From Massilia oculi (GTDB lineage: Bacteria; Pseudomonadota; Gammaproteobacteria; Burkholderiales; Burkholderiaceae_D), in NCBI RefSeq assembly GCF_003143515.1, contig NZ_CP029343.1:5332001-5396000 (forward strand): a DNA stretch of 64,000 nucleotides. The letters run 5' to 3'. Of this stretch, positions 54,114 through 64,000 are shown piece by piece. Every line of letters starts with the position of its first letter. Within the stretch, counting starts at the first letter, position 1. The notes below the pieces were generated by a model. That model was not told the origin of the DNA, searched no databases, and was given only the letters and a program-made list of their open reading frames with translations. Made by a program: the position numbers and the translations under genes.

Positions 54114-55901
54114 ATGACCACGCCGCCCGCCGACCGCGTTCCCGGGTTCTCCATGCTGTCACGGCTGAAAATCGGCCCCAAGCTGCTGCTCGCCCCCGGC
54201 GCCGTGCTGGCGCTGCTGCTCCTGCTGTCCTGGGTGGCGTATTACGCGATGGTGCGCCAGAACGGTTCGCTCGAATCGATCGTCGGCCAGCGCGCGGCCA
54301 GCATGGGCGCCGCCAGCAGCCTGGCGGCGCAGTCGCAGAAAGCGCACGCCGACATCTATCGCCTGCTGAGCTGGATGGGCGGCAGCTTCCCGGTGGCGCG
54401 CACCGAGCCGCTGCGCCAGGACATCCTGGCCCAGCACCGGCGCATCGCGGCCGGCCTGGAGACCCTGGGCAGGATGACCCTGACCGAGGCCGAGGACCGC
54501 CACGTGGAGCAGGCCGCCGCGGCCCAGCTGCGCTACGCCGAGGCGGTGCGCGAGGTGATCGAGCTGGCGCCGCTGGACGGCTCGATCAGCGCCAACGCCA
54601 TGCAGAAGGCCGAAAGCGCGTTCGCGCTGGTGGCGCAGCGCCTGGCCGACCTGGGCGTGCTCGAAGAAGCGCTGTCGCGCGAGGCCTCCAGCAGCGCCAA
54701 GGCCGACTTTCGCATGATCTCGGTCCTGATGCCGGCGGTCGTGCTGCTGGCGATCGCGCTGTCGCTGGCGATCACCTTCGCGGTGCGCCGCATCCTGCTG
54801 GCCGAGATCCGCGGCATCGGGCGGGCCGCCAGCGGCCTGGCCAGCGGCGACCTGACGCTGCGAGCGCATCTCGACCACGACTACGGCGGCGACGAGATCG
54901 CCGACACCTCGCGCCAGCTGGATGCCAGCATCCGCAACCTGAACGGCACCCTGCGTTCGATCCTGGAATCGGCGCGCCTGATCGGCGCCGCCTCGCGCGA
55001 CATCAAGCTGGGCAGCCTGAGCCTGGGCAGCCGCGCCGTGTTCCGCGCCAGCGCGCTGGCGCATACCGAAGGCGCGCTGCGCGAGCTGGCGGCCGACGTC
55101 AGGCTGGGCGCCGACCAGGCGCGCGCCGCCAACCGCCTGGCCGCCGGCGCCGGCGAGGTGGCGCACGAAGGCAGCGACGTGGTCGAACGGCTGGTGGCGA
55201 CGCTCGAGGGCAGCCGCCGCGGCGCGCAGCGGGTGGTGGAGATCGTCGAGGGGCTGGAGCTGGCGGCGAGCGAGACCGGCACGCTGGCCCTGAACGCGGC
55301 GCTGGATGCGGCGCGCACACAGATGGACGCCGGCATGGATGCCGGTGCGCAGTCGCCGGCGATGGCCGAGGTGGCCGGCGAGGTGCGGGCGCTGGCGCGC
55401 CGGGTGGCCGCCGCCAGCCGCGAGATCCGCGCCGTGGCGGCGCAGTCGCTGGCCGAGATCGACGGCGGCGCGGCCTGGGCCCTGCACGCGGGCAGCAGCA
55501 TGGAGCGCATCGCCGGCACGGTGCGCGAGGTGGAAGACCTGGCGGGGCGCATCGGCGCCGCCGGCGAAGGCCAGGCCACGCACCTGGCCGACGTGGGCCA
55601 GGCGATCGTGCAGATGGACCAGGTGACGCGCCAGAACTGCACGCTGGTGGAAGAAGCGGCGAGCGCGGCGCGCACCCTGCAGATGCAGGCGCTGGCGCTG
55701 TCGCGCACGGTGGCGGGGTTCAGGCTGGAAGAAGAGGGCGCGCAAGCGGCGGCCCCGCAGGCGGAGGACGCGGGCCGCAAAGACGACGGCGGCGTTCCCT
55801 TGTCAAAACCATTTGATCCGGCGCGCGAACGCCGCGGGGCCAACAGGGAACGCCGCCGTCACCAGGCGTCGCACTTGCGGCTCGCCTCGAGCCGCAAGTG
55901 A
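54114..55901 (+). CDS. methyl-accepting chemotaxis-like protein with an atypical signalling tip
   Basis: 595 residues. TM1 about 22-45, a helical periplasmic four-helix-bundle sensor about 50-200, TM2 about 203-224, HAMP about 226-278, then a long helical domain. The hairpin tip reads LALNAALDAAR (391-401) but the next stretch carries about eight extra residues (TQMDAGMDAGAQSPAMAEV) before GEVRALARR, and the usual Q-T-N/E-x-A-R-A-G-E-x-G-R-G-F pattern is lost. CheA/CheW contact may therefore be altered. It is a lone receptor with no che genes nearby. A 13-bp hairpin overlaps its stop. Confidence 0.8.
   Translation: MTTPPADRVPGFSMLSRLKIGPKLLLAPGAVLALLLLLSWVAYYAMVRQNGSLESIVGQRAASMGAASSLAAQSQKAHADIYRLLSWMGGSFPVARTEPLRQDILAQHRRIAAGLETLGRMTLTEAEDRHVEQAAAAQLRYAEAVREVIELAPLDGSISANAMQKAESAFALVAQRLADLGVLEEALSREASSSAKADFRMISVLMPAVVLLAIALSLAITFAVRRILLAEIRGIGRAASGLASGDLTLRAHLDHDYGGDEIADTSRQLDASIRNLNGTLRSILESARLIGAASRDIKLGSLSLGSRAVFRASALAHTEGALRELAADVRLGADQARAANRLAAGAGEVAHEGSDVVERLVATLEGSRRGAQRVVEIVEGLELAASETGTLALNAALDAARTQMDAGMDAGAQSPAMAEVAGEVRALARRVAAASREIRAVAAQSLAEIDGGAAWALHAGSSMERIAGTVREVEDLAGRIGAAGEGQATHLADVGQAIVQMDQVTRQNCTLVEEAASAARTLQMQALALSRTVAGFRLEEEGAQAAAPQAEDAGRKDDGGVPLSKPFDPARERRGANRERRRHQASHLRLASSRK
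55872..55900. terminator. 13-bp perfect hairpin at the end of the chemoreceptor gene
   Basis: CACTTGCGGCTCG (55872-55884) pairs with CGAGCCGCAAGTG (55888-55900) across a three-base loop, overlapping the receptor stop codon. A second smaller one (GGGTT-cggtc-AACCC) lies at 55903-55917. There is no T-run; they separate two convergent genes and may end both transcripts. Confidence 0.55.
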
Positions 55902-55923
55902 CGGGTTCGGTCAACCCGGGCGA

Positions 55924-58818
<2,895 letters not shown>

Positions 58819-58905
58819 GATAGAAAGGAGTCTGGCGCCAATGCTGGCTGGATCAAGGAGGGGTGCACAGGGAGGTGCGCCCGGGGACGGGCGCACCTTG
58901 GACCA

Positions 58906-59285
58906 TCAGTGGTCGGTGGTCTTGCCGTAGGCGTCGGCGTCGAGCAGCTTGTCGTATGCGGCGGCGTCGCTCGGGCCAGCTTGAACAGCCAGGCGCCGTA
59001 GGCATCCTGGTTGATCGAGTCGGGGGCGTCGGCGACCGCCTGGTTGACGGCGGTGACGGTGCCCGCGACCGGCGCGTAGATGTCGCTGGCGGCCTTGACC
59101 GATTCCACCACGGCGGCATCCATGCCCGCGGTGAATTCCTTGCCGACCTGCGGCAGTTCGACGAACACGATGTCGCCCAGCGCGTCCTGCGCGTATTCGG
59201 TGATGCCCACGGTCAGGCTGCCGTCTTCTTCGCGGCGCACCCATTCATGGGATTCGGTGTATTTCAGGTCGGTAGGGATGTTCAT
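58906..59285 (-). CDS. gcvH: glycine cleavage system H protein, frameshifted near its C-terminus
   Basis: About 126 residues after restoring one base in the G-run at 58973-58975 (plus strand). The lipoyl carrier Lys64 lies in [15 protein letters not shown]. The reading frame [18 protein letters not shown] runs to LFKL, then goes wrong; the other frame resumes [16 protein letters not shown] with a normal stop at 58906. CCCC in place of CCC on the coding strand gives [13 protein letters not shown]. The H protein shuttles the aminomethyl group between P, T and L proteins. Error in the sequence is more likely than loss, since the rest of the operon is intact. Confidence 0.93.
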
Positions 59286-59344
59286 GGAAACTCCTGGGGA
59301 TGGTGGGGTTATCAGTATAGGTGTTTGTTATCCGGCGCGGCGAC

Positions 59345-60463
59345 TCAGGCGGCCAGCACTTTGCCGTTGCGCACGAACGGAAGCTTGACCACGCTGGCGG
59401 CCAGGCGCTTGTCGCGAATGATCACGTGCACGGTGTCGCCAACGGCGACGTCCATCGGCACGCGCGCCAGGGCGATCGCCTGCTGCATGGATGGGCTGAA
59501 GGTGCCGCTGGTGATCTCGCCCTCGTTACCCGATGCGGCCACGACTTTCTGGTGGGCGCGCAGGATGCCGCCTTTCTCGCGCAGGATCAGGCCGACGAAC
59601 TGGGCGCCCTGGCCCTTGGCCTGCAGCGCGGCCTTGCCGATGAAGTCGCGCTCGGACACCAGGTCGATGGTCCAGGCCAGGCCGGCGTCGAGCGGATTGG
59701 TCGTTTCGTCCATGTCCTGGCCGTACAGGTTCATGCCGGCTTCCAGGCGCAGGGTGTCGCGCGCCCCGAGGCCGGCCGGCTTGACGCCGGCGGCGAGCAG
59801 GGCGTTCCACAGGGCTTCGGCCTGGCTCGCGGGCACGCCGATCTCGAAGCCGTCTTCGCCGGTGTAGCCGGTGCGGGCGACCATGGCTTCGCCGAAGGCG
59901 GTGTCGCCGACGATGGCGGCGTTGAAGGGCTTGATGTTTTCGGTTGCGGACCTGGTAGTCGGCAGCACCTGCCACAGCTTGGCGCGGGCGTTCGGGCCCT
60001 GGACGGCGATGAGGGCGATCGGGTCGTTGCCGTCGCGGCGCTGGATGATGCTCACGCCGCTGTTGGTGGCGGCATTCTGCGCGTTCATCCAGGCCACGTC
60101 CTTGTCGGCGGTGCCGGCGTTGACGACGATGCGGAACCAGTCCTCGGAGAAGAAATAGACGATCAGGTCGTCGATGACGCCGCCTTGCGGATCGAGCATG
60201 CACGAGTACAGGGCCTTGCCCGGCACTTGCAGCTTGTCGACGTTATTGGCCAGCAGGCCGCGCAGAAAGGAGCGGGTGTTGGCACCCTTGACGTCCACGA
60301 CGCACATGTGGGACACGTCGAACATGCCCGCATCCAGGCGCACCGCGTTGTGCTCTTCGATCTGGGAGCCGTAGTTGACGGGCATATCCCAGCCGCCGAA
60401 GTCGACCATCTTGGCGCCAAGGGCACGGTGAGCGGAATTGAGCGGGGTCGCTTTGAGCGTCAT
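59345..60463 (-). CDS. gcvT: glycine cleavage system T protein (aminomethyltransferase)
   Basis: 372 residues from ATG 60463, with GAGGATTCC upstream. It transfers the methylene group from the H protein's lipoyl arm to tetrahydrofolate. Family features: [24 protein letters not shown] (in part), [25 protein letters not shown] and an N-terminal folate site. A long upstream extension is not coding; it contains the glycine riboswitch. First gene of gcvT-gcvH-gcvP. Confidence 0.96.
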   Translation of the reverse strand: MTLKATPLNSAHRALGAKMVDFGGWDMPVNYGSQIEEHNAVRLDAGMFDVSHMCVVDVKGANTRSFLRGLLANNVDKLQVPGKALYSCMLDPQGGVIDDLIVYFFSEDWFRIVVNAGTADKDVAWMNAQNAATNSGVSIIQRRDGNDPIALIAVQGPNARAKLWQVLPTTRSATENIKPFNAAIVGDTAFGEAMVARTGYTGEDGFEIGVPASQAEALWNALLAAGVKPAGLGARDTLRLEAGMNLYGQDMDETTNPLDAGLAWTIDLVSERDFIGKAALQAKGQGAQFVGLILREKGGILRAHQKVVAASGNEGEITSGTFSPSMQQAIALARVPMDVAVGDTVHVIIRDKRLAASVVKLPFVRNGKVLAA

Positions 60464-60514
60464 GGAATCCTCGGGCATGAATAGGGTGTCGGCACGATCG
60501 TCGTGCGCTATCGA

Positions 60515-60705
60515 CCCCTCTGTCCTTGGTACCTGAGAGATAGCGGCCGGCGCCGCTTGCCCCTTCGGTGGGCCGCATCGCGGCCGCTCTCCAGAGTTGA
60601 CCGGCCGCGCCGTGCGCCGCCGTCCCTTGACCGGTCCTTTTGCCTGAGAGTTTATGGGTGAGTGCCCCTTCGGCGGCAGCGTCGCTGCGCTCTCCCGATC
60701 AAGAC
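60515..60705 (-). promoter_or_regulatory. tandem glycine riboswitch
   Basis: Read on the minus strand there are two glycine aptamers. The first (about 60633-60700) contains GATCGGGAGAG, CCGAAGGGGCA and CTCTCAGGCAAAAGGACC. The second (about 60518-60596) contains CTCTGGAGAG, ACCGAAGGGGCAAG and CTCTCAGGTACCAAGGACAG. Both share the conserved CCGAAGGGGCA core and the CAGG..AA...GGAC 3' side. It lies just upstream of gcvT, where glycine binding turns on expression of the glycine cleavage operon. Confidence 0.93.
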
Positions 60706-60782
60706 TGCGGAGGATATGCCAGCCCGCCAACCCTGTCAACCACACAAGCCCCGCATTGAATTGCCTCCCCCCCCAACCCATC

Positions 60783-60855
60783 AATTGGGGTCAGAGTAGA
60801 ATTCTTTGACAACTTTTTAAGTTGCTCGTTAATTCTACTCCGACCCTCATTAATT
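60783..60855. repeat. REP-like palindromic repeat, copy A
   Basis: The unit starts AATTGGGGTCAGAGTAGAAT and ends AATTCTACTCCGACCCTC. Its ends form an inverted repeat of about 16 bp with one mismatch. It is AT-richer than flanking genes. A second related copy lies 167 bases downstream. The 5' half is like the GGGGTCAGAGTAGAATT elements that accompany REP-associated tyrosine transposases in betaproteobacteria; no transposase is present here. Confidence 0.75.
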
Positions 60856-60949
60856 CCAGGCTCCCGAGAAACAAAAAGCGTGCATCAGGAGAACTGTTTG
60901 ACGCCCAGAATCAATCGCCGATTTTGGTAGCGCTAAACGACCCAATATC

Positions 60950-61023
60950 AATTAGGGTCAAAGTCGAATTGTTTGACAACTTTGAGGAATTGCCCAATAA
61001 ATCTACACTGACCCTCATTATAA
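60950..61023. repeat. REP-like palindromic repeat, copy B (diverged)
   Basis: The unit aligns with copy A from AATTAGGGTCAAAGTCGAA through TTTGACAACTTT to CACTGACCCTCATTA. It shares the TTTGACAACTTT core and both ends but has lost some palindromic pairing. The stretch between the two copies (60856-60949) shows no gene, and 61024-61126 holds only the region upstream of the Clp-like gene. Confidence 0.7.
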
Positions 61024-61126
61024 AATTGCTGGAAAGTATTGCTGCGCACTATTGGTGCAGGGCAGTCAGGCTGTTTGTCGTGATTTGCTACACTTGTTCC
61101 ACTTACTTTGTAGGCGGGAATGGACT

Positions 61127-61687
61127 GTGAACGAAGAAAAAAATTTGCAGGAGAAAGAGGGTTGGTACACGCTGTCGGGCGACGTCAACAGCGATATGGT
61201 GCACCGGATGTTCGAGGCGGTGGCGGCGATGACCGAGGACGGGATCGATACCGCCCACGTGCTGCTGCAGTCGAATGGCGGCTATGTCAGCGACGGCTTG
61301 TGCCTGTATAACTTCATGGCCAGCTCGCCCATCAAGTTTGTGATGTACAACGCCGGGGCGGTAGCATCGATCGCGGTGGTGCTCTACCTGGCCGGCTCGC
61401 GCCGCTATGCCAGCGAGACCGCGCGCTTCATGATCCACAAGTCGCATGCGACCGCTTCTCCCGGTTCGCGGCCGGATGCGCTCAACATCATCGTCGAAGG
61501 CCTGCGCGCCGACGATGCGCGCACCGAGGCCATCCTGCGCAAGGAAATCGAACTCGCGCCCGAGCAGTGGAGCGTGCACCAGTACGGCGACCTGCACTTG
61601 ACCGCGCGCGATGCCAAGAAGGCGAAGATGATCCACGAGGTGCTGGACTTCGCGCCGCCGAAAGGCGCCATCCTGCGCAATATCTGA
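61127..61687 (+). CDS. ClpP-like (S14) serine protease
   Basis: 186 residues from GTG 61127. The ClpP/crotonase-like fold is seen in HVLLQSNGGYVSDGLCLYNFM, the nucleophile Ser81 in GAVASIAVVLYLAG and a His in RFMIHKSHA (His104 or 107), matching the S-H pair of ClpP. It is shorter and more divergent than housekeeping ClpP, resembling an accessory Clp-family protease without a chaperone gene beside it. GGGAATGGA lies upstream. Starts upstream at 61052 would run into noncoding, repeat-derived sequence. Confidence 0.75.
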   Translation: MNEEKNLQEKEGWYTLSGDVNSDMVHRMFEAVAAMTEDGIDTAHVLLQSNGGYVSDGLCLYNFMASSPIKFVMYNAGAVASIAVVLYLAGSRRYASETARFMIHKSHATASPGSRPDALNIIVEGLRADDARTEAILRKEIELAPEQWSVHQYGDLHLTARDAKKAKMIHEVLDFAPPKGAILRNI

Positions 61688-61810
61688 ACCGGGGGTAATC
61701 GCCGGCCGGGGCGTCGGCGGCCGGCGGCGCTCCGGCCAGAAGGTGTTTCGTCATTGCTGAAAGGTAAGAATATGGCAGAATAGGGGCTTGCCTCACTTCG
61801 CCGAACCGTC

Positions 61811-64000
61811 ATGGCCACCCCATCCGCCCAGAACTCTGCCGCGCGCAAGGCCGCATCCGCCCAGCAGGCGGCGCTGGCCGAGCTGGTCGACATCGCGCGC
61901 AGCCATGCCGAGTCCGGCCTGGCGGACATGGCGCGGCGCATGGTGTCCGCGCTGCTCGACCTGACCGCGGCCGGGCTCGACCCCGCCACCGTCATGCGGC
62001 GCGTAAAATCGGGCAATCTCCTCAAGGACAACGGCTACGCCTTCACCCACCTGGCGACGAGCGAGATCGAAGCGGCGCTGCGCCGGGAAGTCGCGGGCCT
62101 GCTCCCGCACGCCGCCGGCGCCCCGGATGCGGCTCCAGCCACGGCGGCCGAACTGAGCCTGGTCCCGCTGGAGCAGATCGACCAGCAGATGGCGCTGGGC
62201 GCCGTCAGCCGGCCCTTCGACCTGCAGCATTCCGAGGGCCTGGCCACGCTGGGCGTGCGCCTCGGCCTGCTGCTAGGGCGCGACCTGGTGCGCGCCGCGC
62301 ACAACCCCTTCCGTCCCGACGTTTTCCTGGCCGCCGTGGACGCTGCCTGGCGCCAGTTCGAGCCCGATCCCGAGGCCCACGGCCTGTTGGCGCCGCTGCT
62401 GCGCCCCGGCCTGATGTTCGACCTGGGGCCGTTGTATCAAGCCCTGATCGAGGCCTTGATCGAGAAGCTCAAGGCACGCAAGGGCGGCAACGCCGACACC
62501 CGCTTCAGCAAGACCGACGACCGGGCGTCGCGCCAGGCCGAGCGCGCCCGGCGCGATGCCGCGCTGGCCCAGCAGCTGCGCCAGCTGTTCGACCCGGCGC
62601 TGGCTGTCGACGAGATCCCGAACCTGCCGCAGGGCAGCGGCGGCTGGCGTCCGAGCGCGGCGTCCGGCTTCGCTGTGGCGCCGTTGGCGCCGCCCGTGCC
62701 TGCAGCGGGCGCCGTTCCCTGCAGCGCTGCCGCCGGCGCGAGCGCCCCTCCGGCTCAGGTCTGCGCGCCGGGTGGCGCCGGCAGCGCCGCACCGCCGGCG
62801 CCGTCCGCGCAGCCCCTGATCGATCTGCTGGCCCGCGCTGGCGCCGCGGCCCCGGACGCGGCCCCCGGCATCCCCGTCCTTCCGGGCCTGCGCGCCAGCT
62901 TGCCGCAGGGCGCCCTGTCGCGCGCCGACGAAACGACGCTCGACCTGCTGTCGCGCGTGTTCGGCAGTGTGCTGCAGGACGACGGCGTCGCCCCCGAGAC
63001 GCGCGAACTGATCGGTCACCTGCAACTGCCGGTCCTGCGCACCGCGCTGCGCGACCGCAGCTTCTTCTTCCAGGAGAGCCATCCGGCGCGTCGCCTGCTC
63101 GACCTGCTGTCGCAGGCCGGCTGGGAACGCTCCCTGGACGCGGACGACCCGGTCTACCGCGCCATGCGCCGCAGCGTCGAGCGCGTGCGCGGCCAGGTCG
63201 ATCCGGAGTTCGATGCGGCCGTGGCCGACCTCGAAGCCGGCCTGGCCGCGCGCGATCATATGGAAGAGGCGGCGATGGCGGCGCCCATCGCCCAGGCCAT
63301 GCGCAGCGAAAAGCGCGCCGCCGCCGAGCGTTCGGCCCGGCGCGCGGTGGCGCTGCGCCTCACCGGAGAGCAGTTGATCCCGGCCGTCTCGGGATTTCTC
63401 GAAGGCCGCTGGAGCGCCGCGCTGGCGCTGGCCTACACGATCGAGGACAGCCGTCCCGGCGCCGTCGACAATGCCACGCGCACGATGGAAGACCTGATCT
63501 GGAGCGTCAAGCCGAAGGCGACCCAGGAGCAGAGGAAGGCCCTGATCGCGCGCCTGCCGGCGCTGCTGGCAAGCCTGAACAACTGGCTCGACGCCACCCG
63601 CTGGCAGGATGCCGAACGCCTGCAGTTCTTCGCCGAGCTGGCCGAATGCCACGCGTCGATCGTGCGCGCGCCGATCGAGCTGCTGCCCGAACGCCAGCTC
63701 GAACTGGCGCTCGAGGCTGCGCAGCAGGATGCGCTGCGCCGGGTCGCCCGGGAACAGGAAGAAGAGCGGGAACAGGCCCGGATCCAGGCCGAGGAAGCGC
63801 AGGCCGCCGCAAGCGATCCGGCCGCCGCCCTGCTTGCCGGCCTGGAGCGCGGCATGCGCCTCGAGCTGAGCGAGGCGCACATCGTGCGCCGGGTGCGCCT
63901 GGCCTGGGTCAGCCCGCTGCGCACGCTGTACATCTTCTCGGGCGCCGGGCGCCAGGAAGCGTTTTCGCTGCCGGCCGCGCGCCTGGCCGAGCTGCTGCGC
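61811..64000 (+). CDS. DUF1631 family protein (partial, runs off the window)
   Basis: The frame opens at ATG 61811 and stays open to the window end, giving 730 visible residues. The long mixed helical sequence, an Ala/Pro-rich linker at about 290-345 and the C-terminal VRRVRLAWVSPLRTLYIFSGAG match DUF1631, a family of large betaproteobacterial proteins of unknown role often linked to cell-surface or cyclic-di-GMP networks. It starts 123 bases after the Clp-like gene. No catalytic motif was seen. Confidence 0.8.
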   Translation, partial: MATPSAQNSAARKAASAQQAALAELVDIARSHAESGLADMARRMVSALLDLTAAGLDPATVMRRVKSGNLLKDNGYAFTHLATSEIEAALRREVAGLLPHAAGAPDAAPATAAELSLVPLEQIDQQMALGAVSRPFDLQHSEGLATLGVRLGLLLGRDLVRAAHNPFRPDVFLAAVDAAWRQFEPDPEAHGLLAPLLRPGLMFDLGPLYQALIEALIEKLKARKGGNADTRFSKTDDRASRQAERARRDAALAQQLRQLFDPALAVDEIPNLPQGSGGWRPSAASGFAVAPLAPPVPAAGAVPCSAAAGASAPPAQVCAPGGAGSAAPPAPSAQPLIDLLARAGAAAPDAAPGIPVLPGLRASLPQGALSRADETTLDLLSRVFGSVLQDDGVAPETRELIGHLQLPVLRTALRDRSFFFQESHPARRLLDLLSQAGWERSLDADDPVYRAMRRSVERVRGQVDPEFDAAVADLEAGLAARDHMEEAAMAAPIAQAMRSEKRAAAERSARRAVALRLTGEQLIPAVSGFLEGRWSAALALAYTIEDSRPGAVDNATRTMEDLIWSVKPKATQEQRKALIARLPALLASLNNWLDATRWQDAERLQFFAELAECHASIVRAPIELLPERQLELALEAAQQDALRRVAREQEEEREQARIQAEEAQAAASDPAAALLAGLERGMRLELSEAHIVRRVRLAWVSPLRTLYIFSGAGRQEAFSLPAARLAELLR

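Noticed and set aside
60822..61130. Small open frame across the REP-like repeats
   Set aside because: It is built from both repeat copies and the gap, has no ribosome binding site or family pattern, and its end overlaps the Clp-like start region.

Overview
The window is GC-rich chromosomal DNA from a betaproteobacterium. Gene content and protein style (type IVa minor pilin operon with pilY1, scoAB/bdhA ketone metabolism, a glycine-riboswitch gcvTHP operon, an infC gene starting at AUA, many sensory proteins) fit Oxalobacteraceae, most likely the Massilia/Telluria group. That placement is inference from protein resemblance; no rRNA is present. No prophage, insertion sequence or CRISPR array was found. 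Most of the window is housekeeping and sensory genes.

Layout. 1-6116: the end of an exopolysaccharide/O-antigen operon (polymerase or ligase end, two GT4 glycosyltransferases, a flippase, a Wzz-type chain-length protein, a small superinfection-immunity-like membrane protein). 6113-8305: a PAS-LuxR regulator divergent from scoAB, closed by a strong terminator. 8387-10600: a BlaI repressor, an M56 peptidase fused to a TonB C-terminal domain, and a TonB-domain lipoprotein, with a three-copy operator candidate. 10658-13467: a receiver protein, a GAF protein, dctA, and a cupin/AraC remnant. 13445-15695: bdhA, an alpha/beta hydrolase and a RidA protein. 15710-20420: relA, then an MlaE-like permease, an MCE protein and a lipoprotein with no ATPase gene beside them. 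20513-24665: PhyH dioxygenase, glycosyltransferase, flavoprotein and cation efflux genes, all on the minus strand.

24759-32976 is the translation block: tRNA-Val(GAC), thrS, infC, rpmI, rplT, pheS, pheT, ihfA and a MerR regulator. 33088-38636 holds a NarL-type regulator, a CHASE3 histidine kinase, a Crp/Fnr regulator and an OmpR-type two-component pair. 38771-46738 is the minor pilin operon pilE-fimT-pilV-pilW-pilX-pilY1, with overlapping or nearly overlapping genes. 46868-55901 has prfC, a DUF3108 protein, two paralogous barrel-like outer-membrane proteins, a giant beta-propeller sensor kinase and an atypical chemoreceptor. 55924-60705 is the glycine cleavage operon gcvT-gcvH-gcvP on the minus strand behind a tandem glycine riboswitch. 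60783-61023 carries two copies of a REP-like palindromic repeat, followed by a ClpP-like protease and the start of a DUF1631 protein that runs off the window.

Four conserved genes (dctA, relA, prfC, gcvH) each lose frame by exactly one missing base inside or beside a short G/C run, and the cupin remnant shows two similar lesions. The simplest reading is sequencing or assembly error rather than gene death. The least explained features are the ATPase-less permease-MCE-lipoprotein trio, the paired YGGN outer-membrane proteins beside an orphan sensor kinase, the BlaI/M56-TonB module, the flavoprotein without an NADPH motif, and the Shine-Dalgarno-masking hairpin before rpmI.
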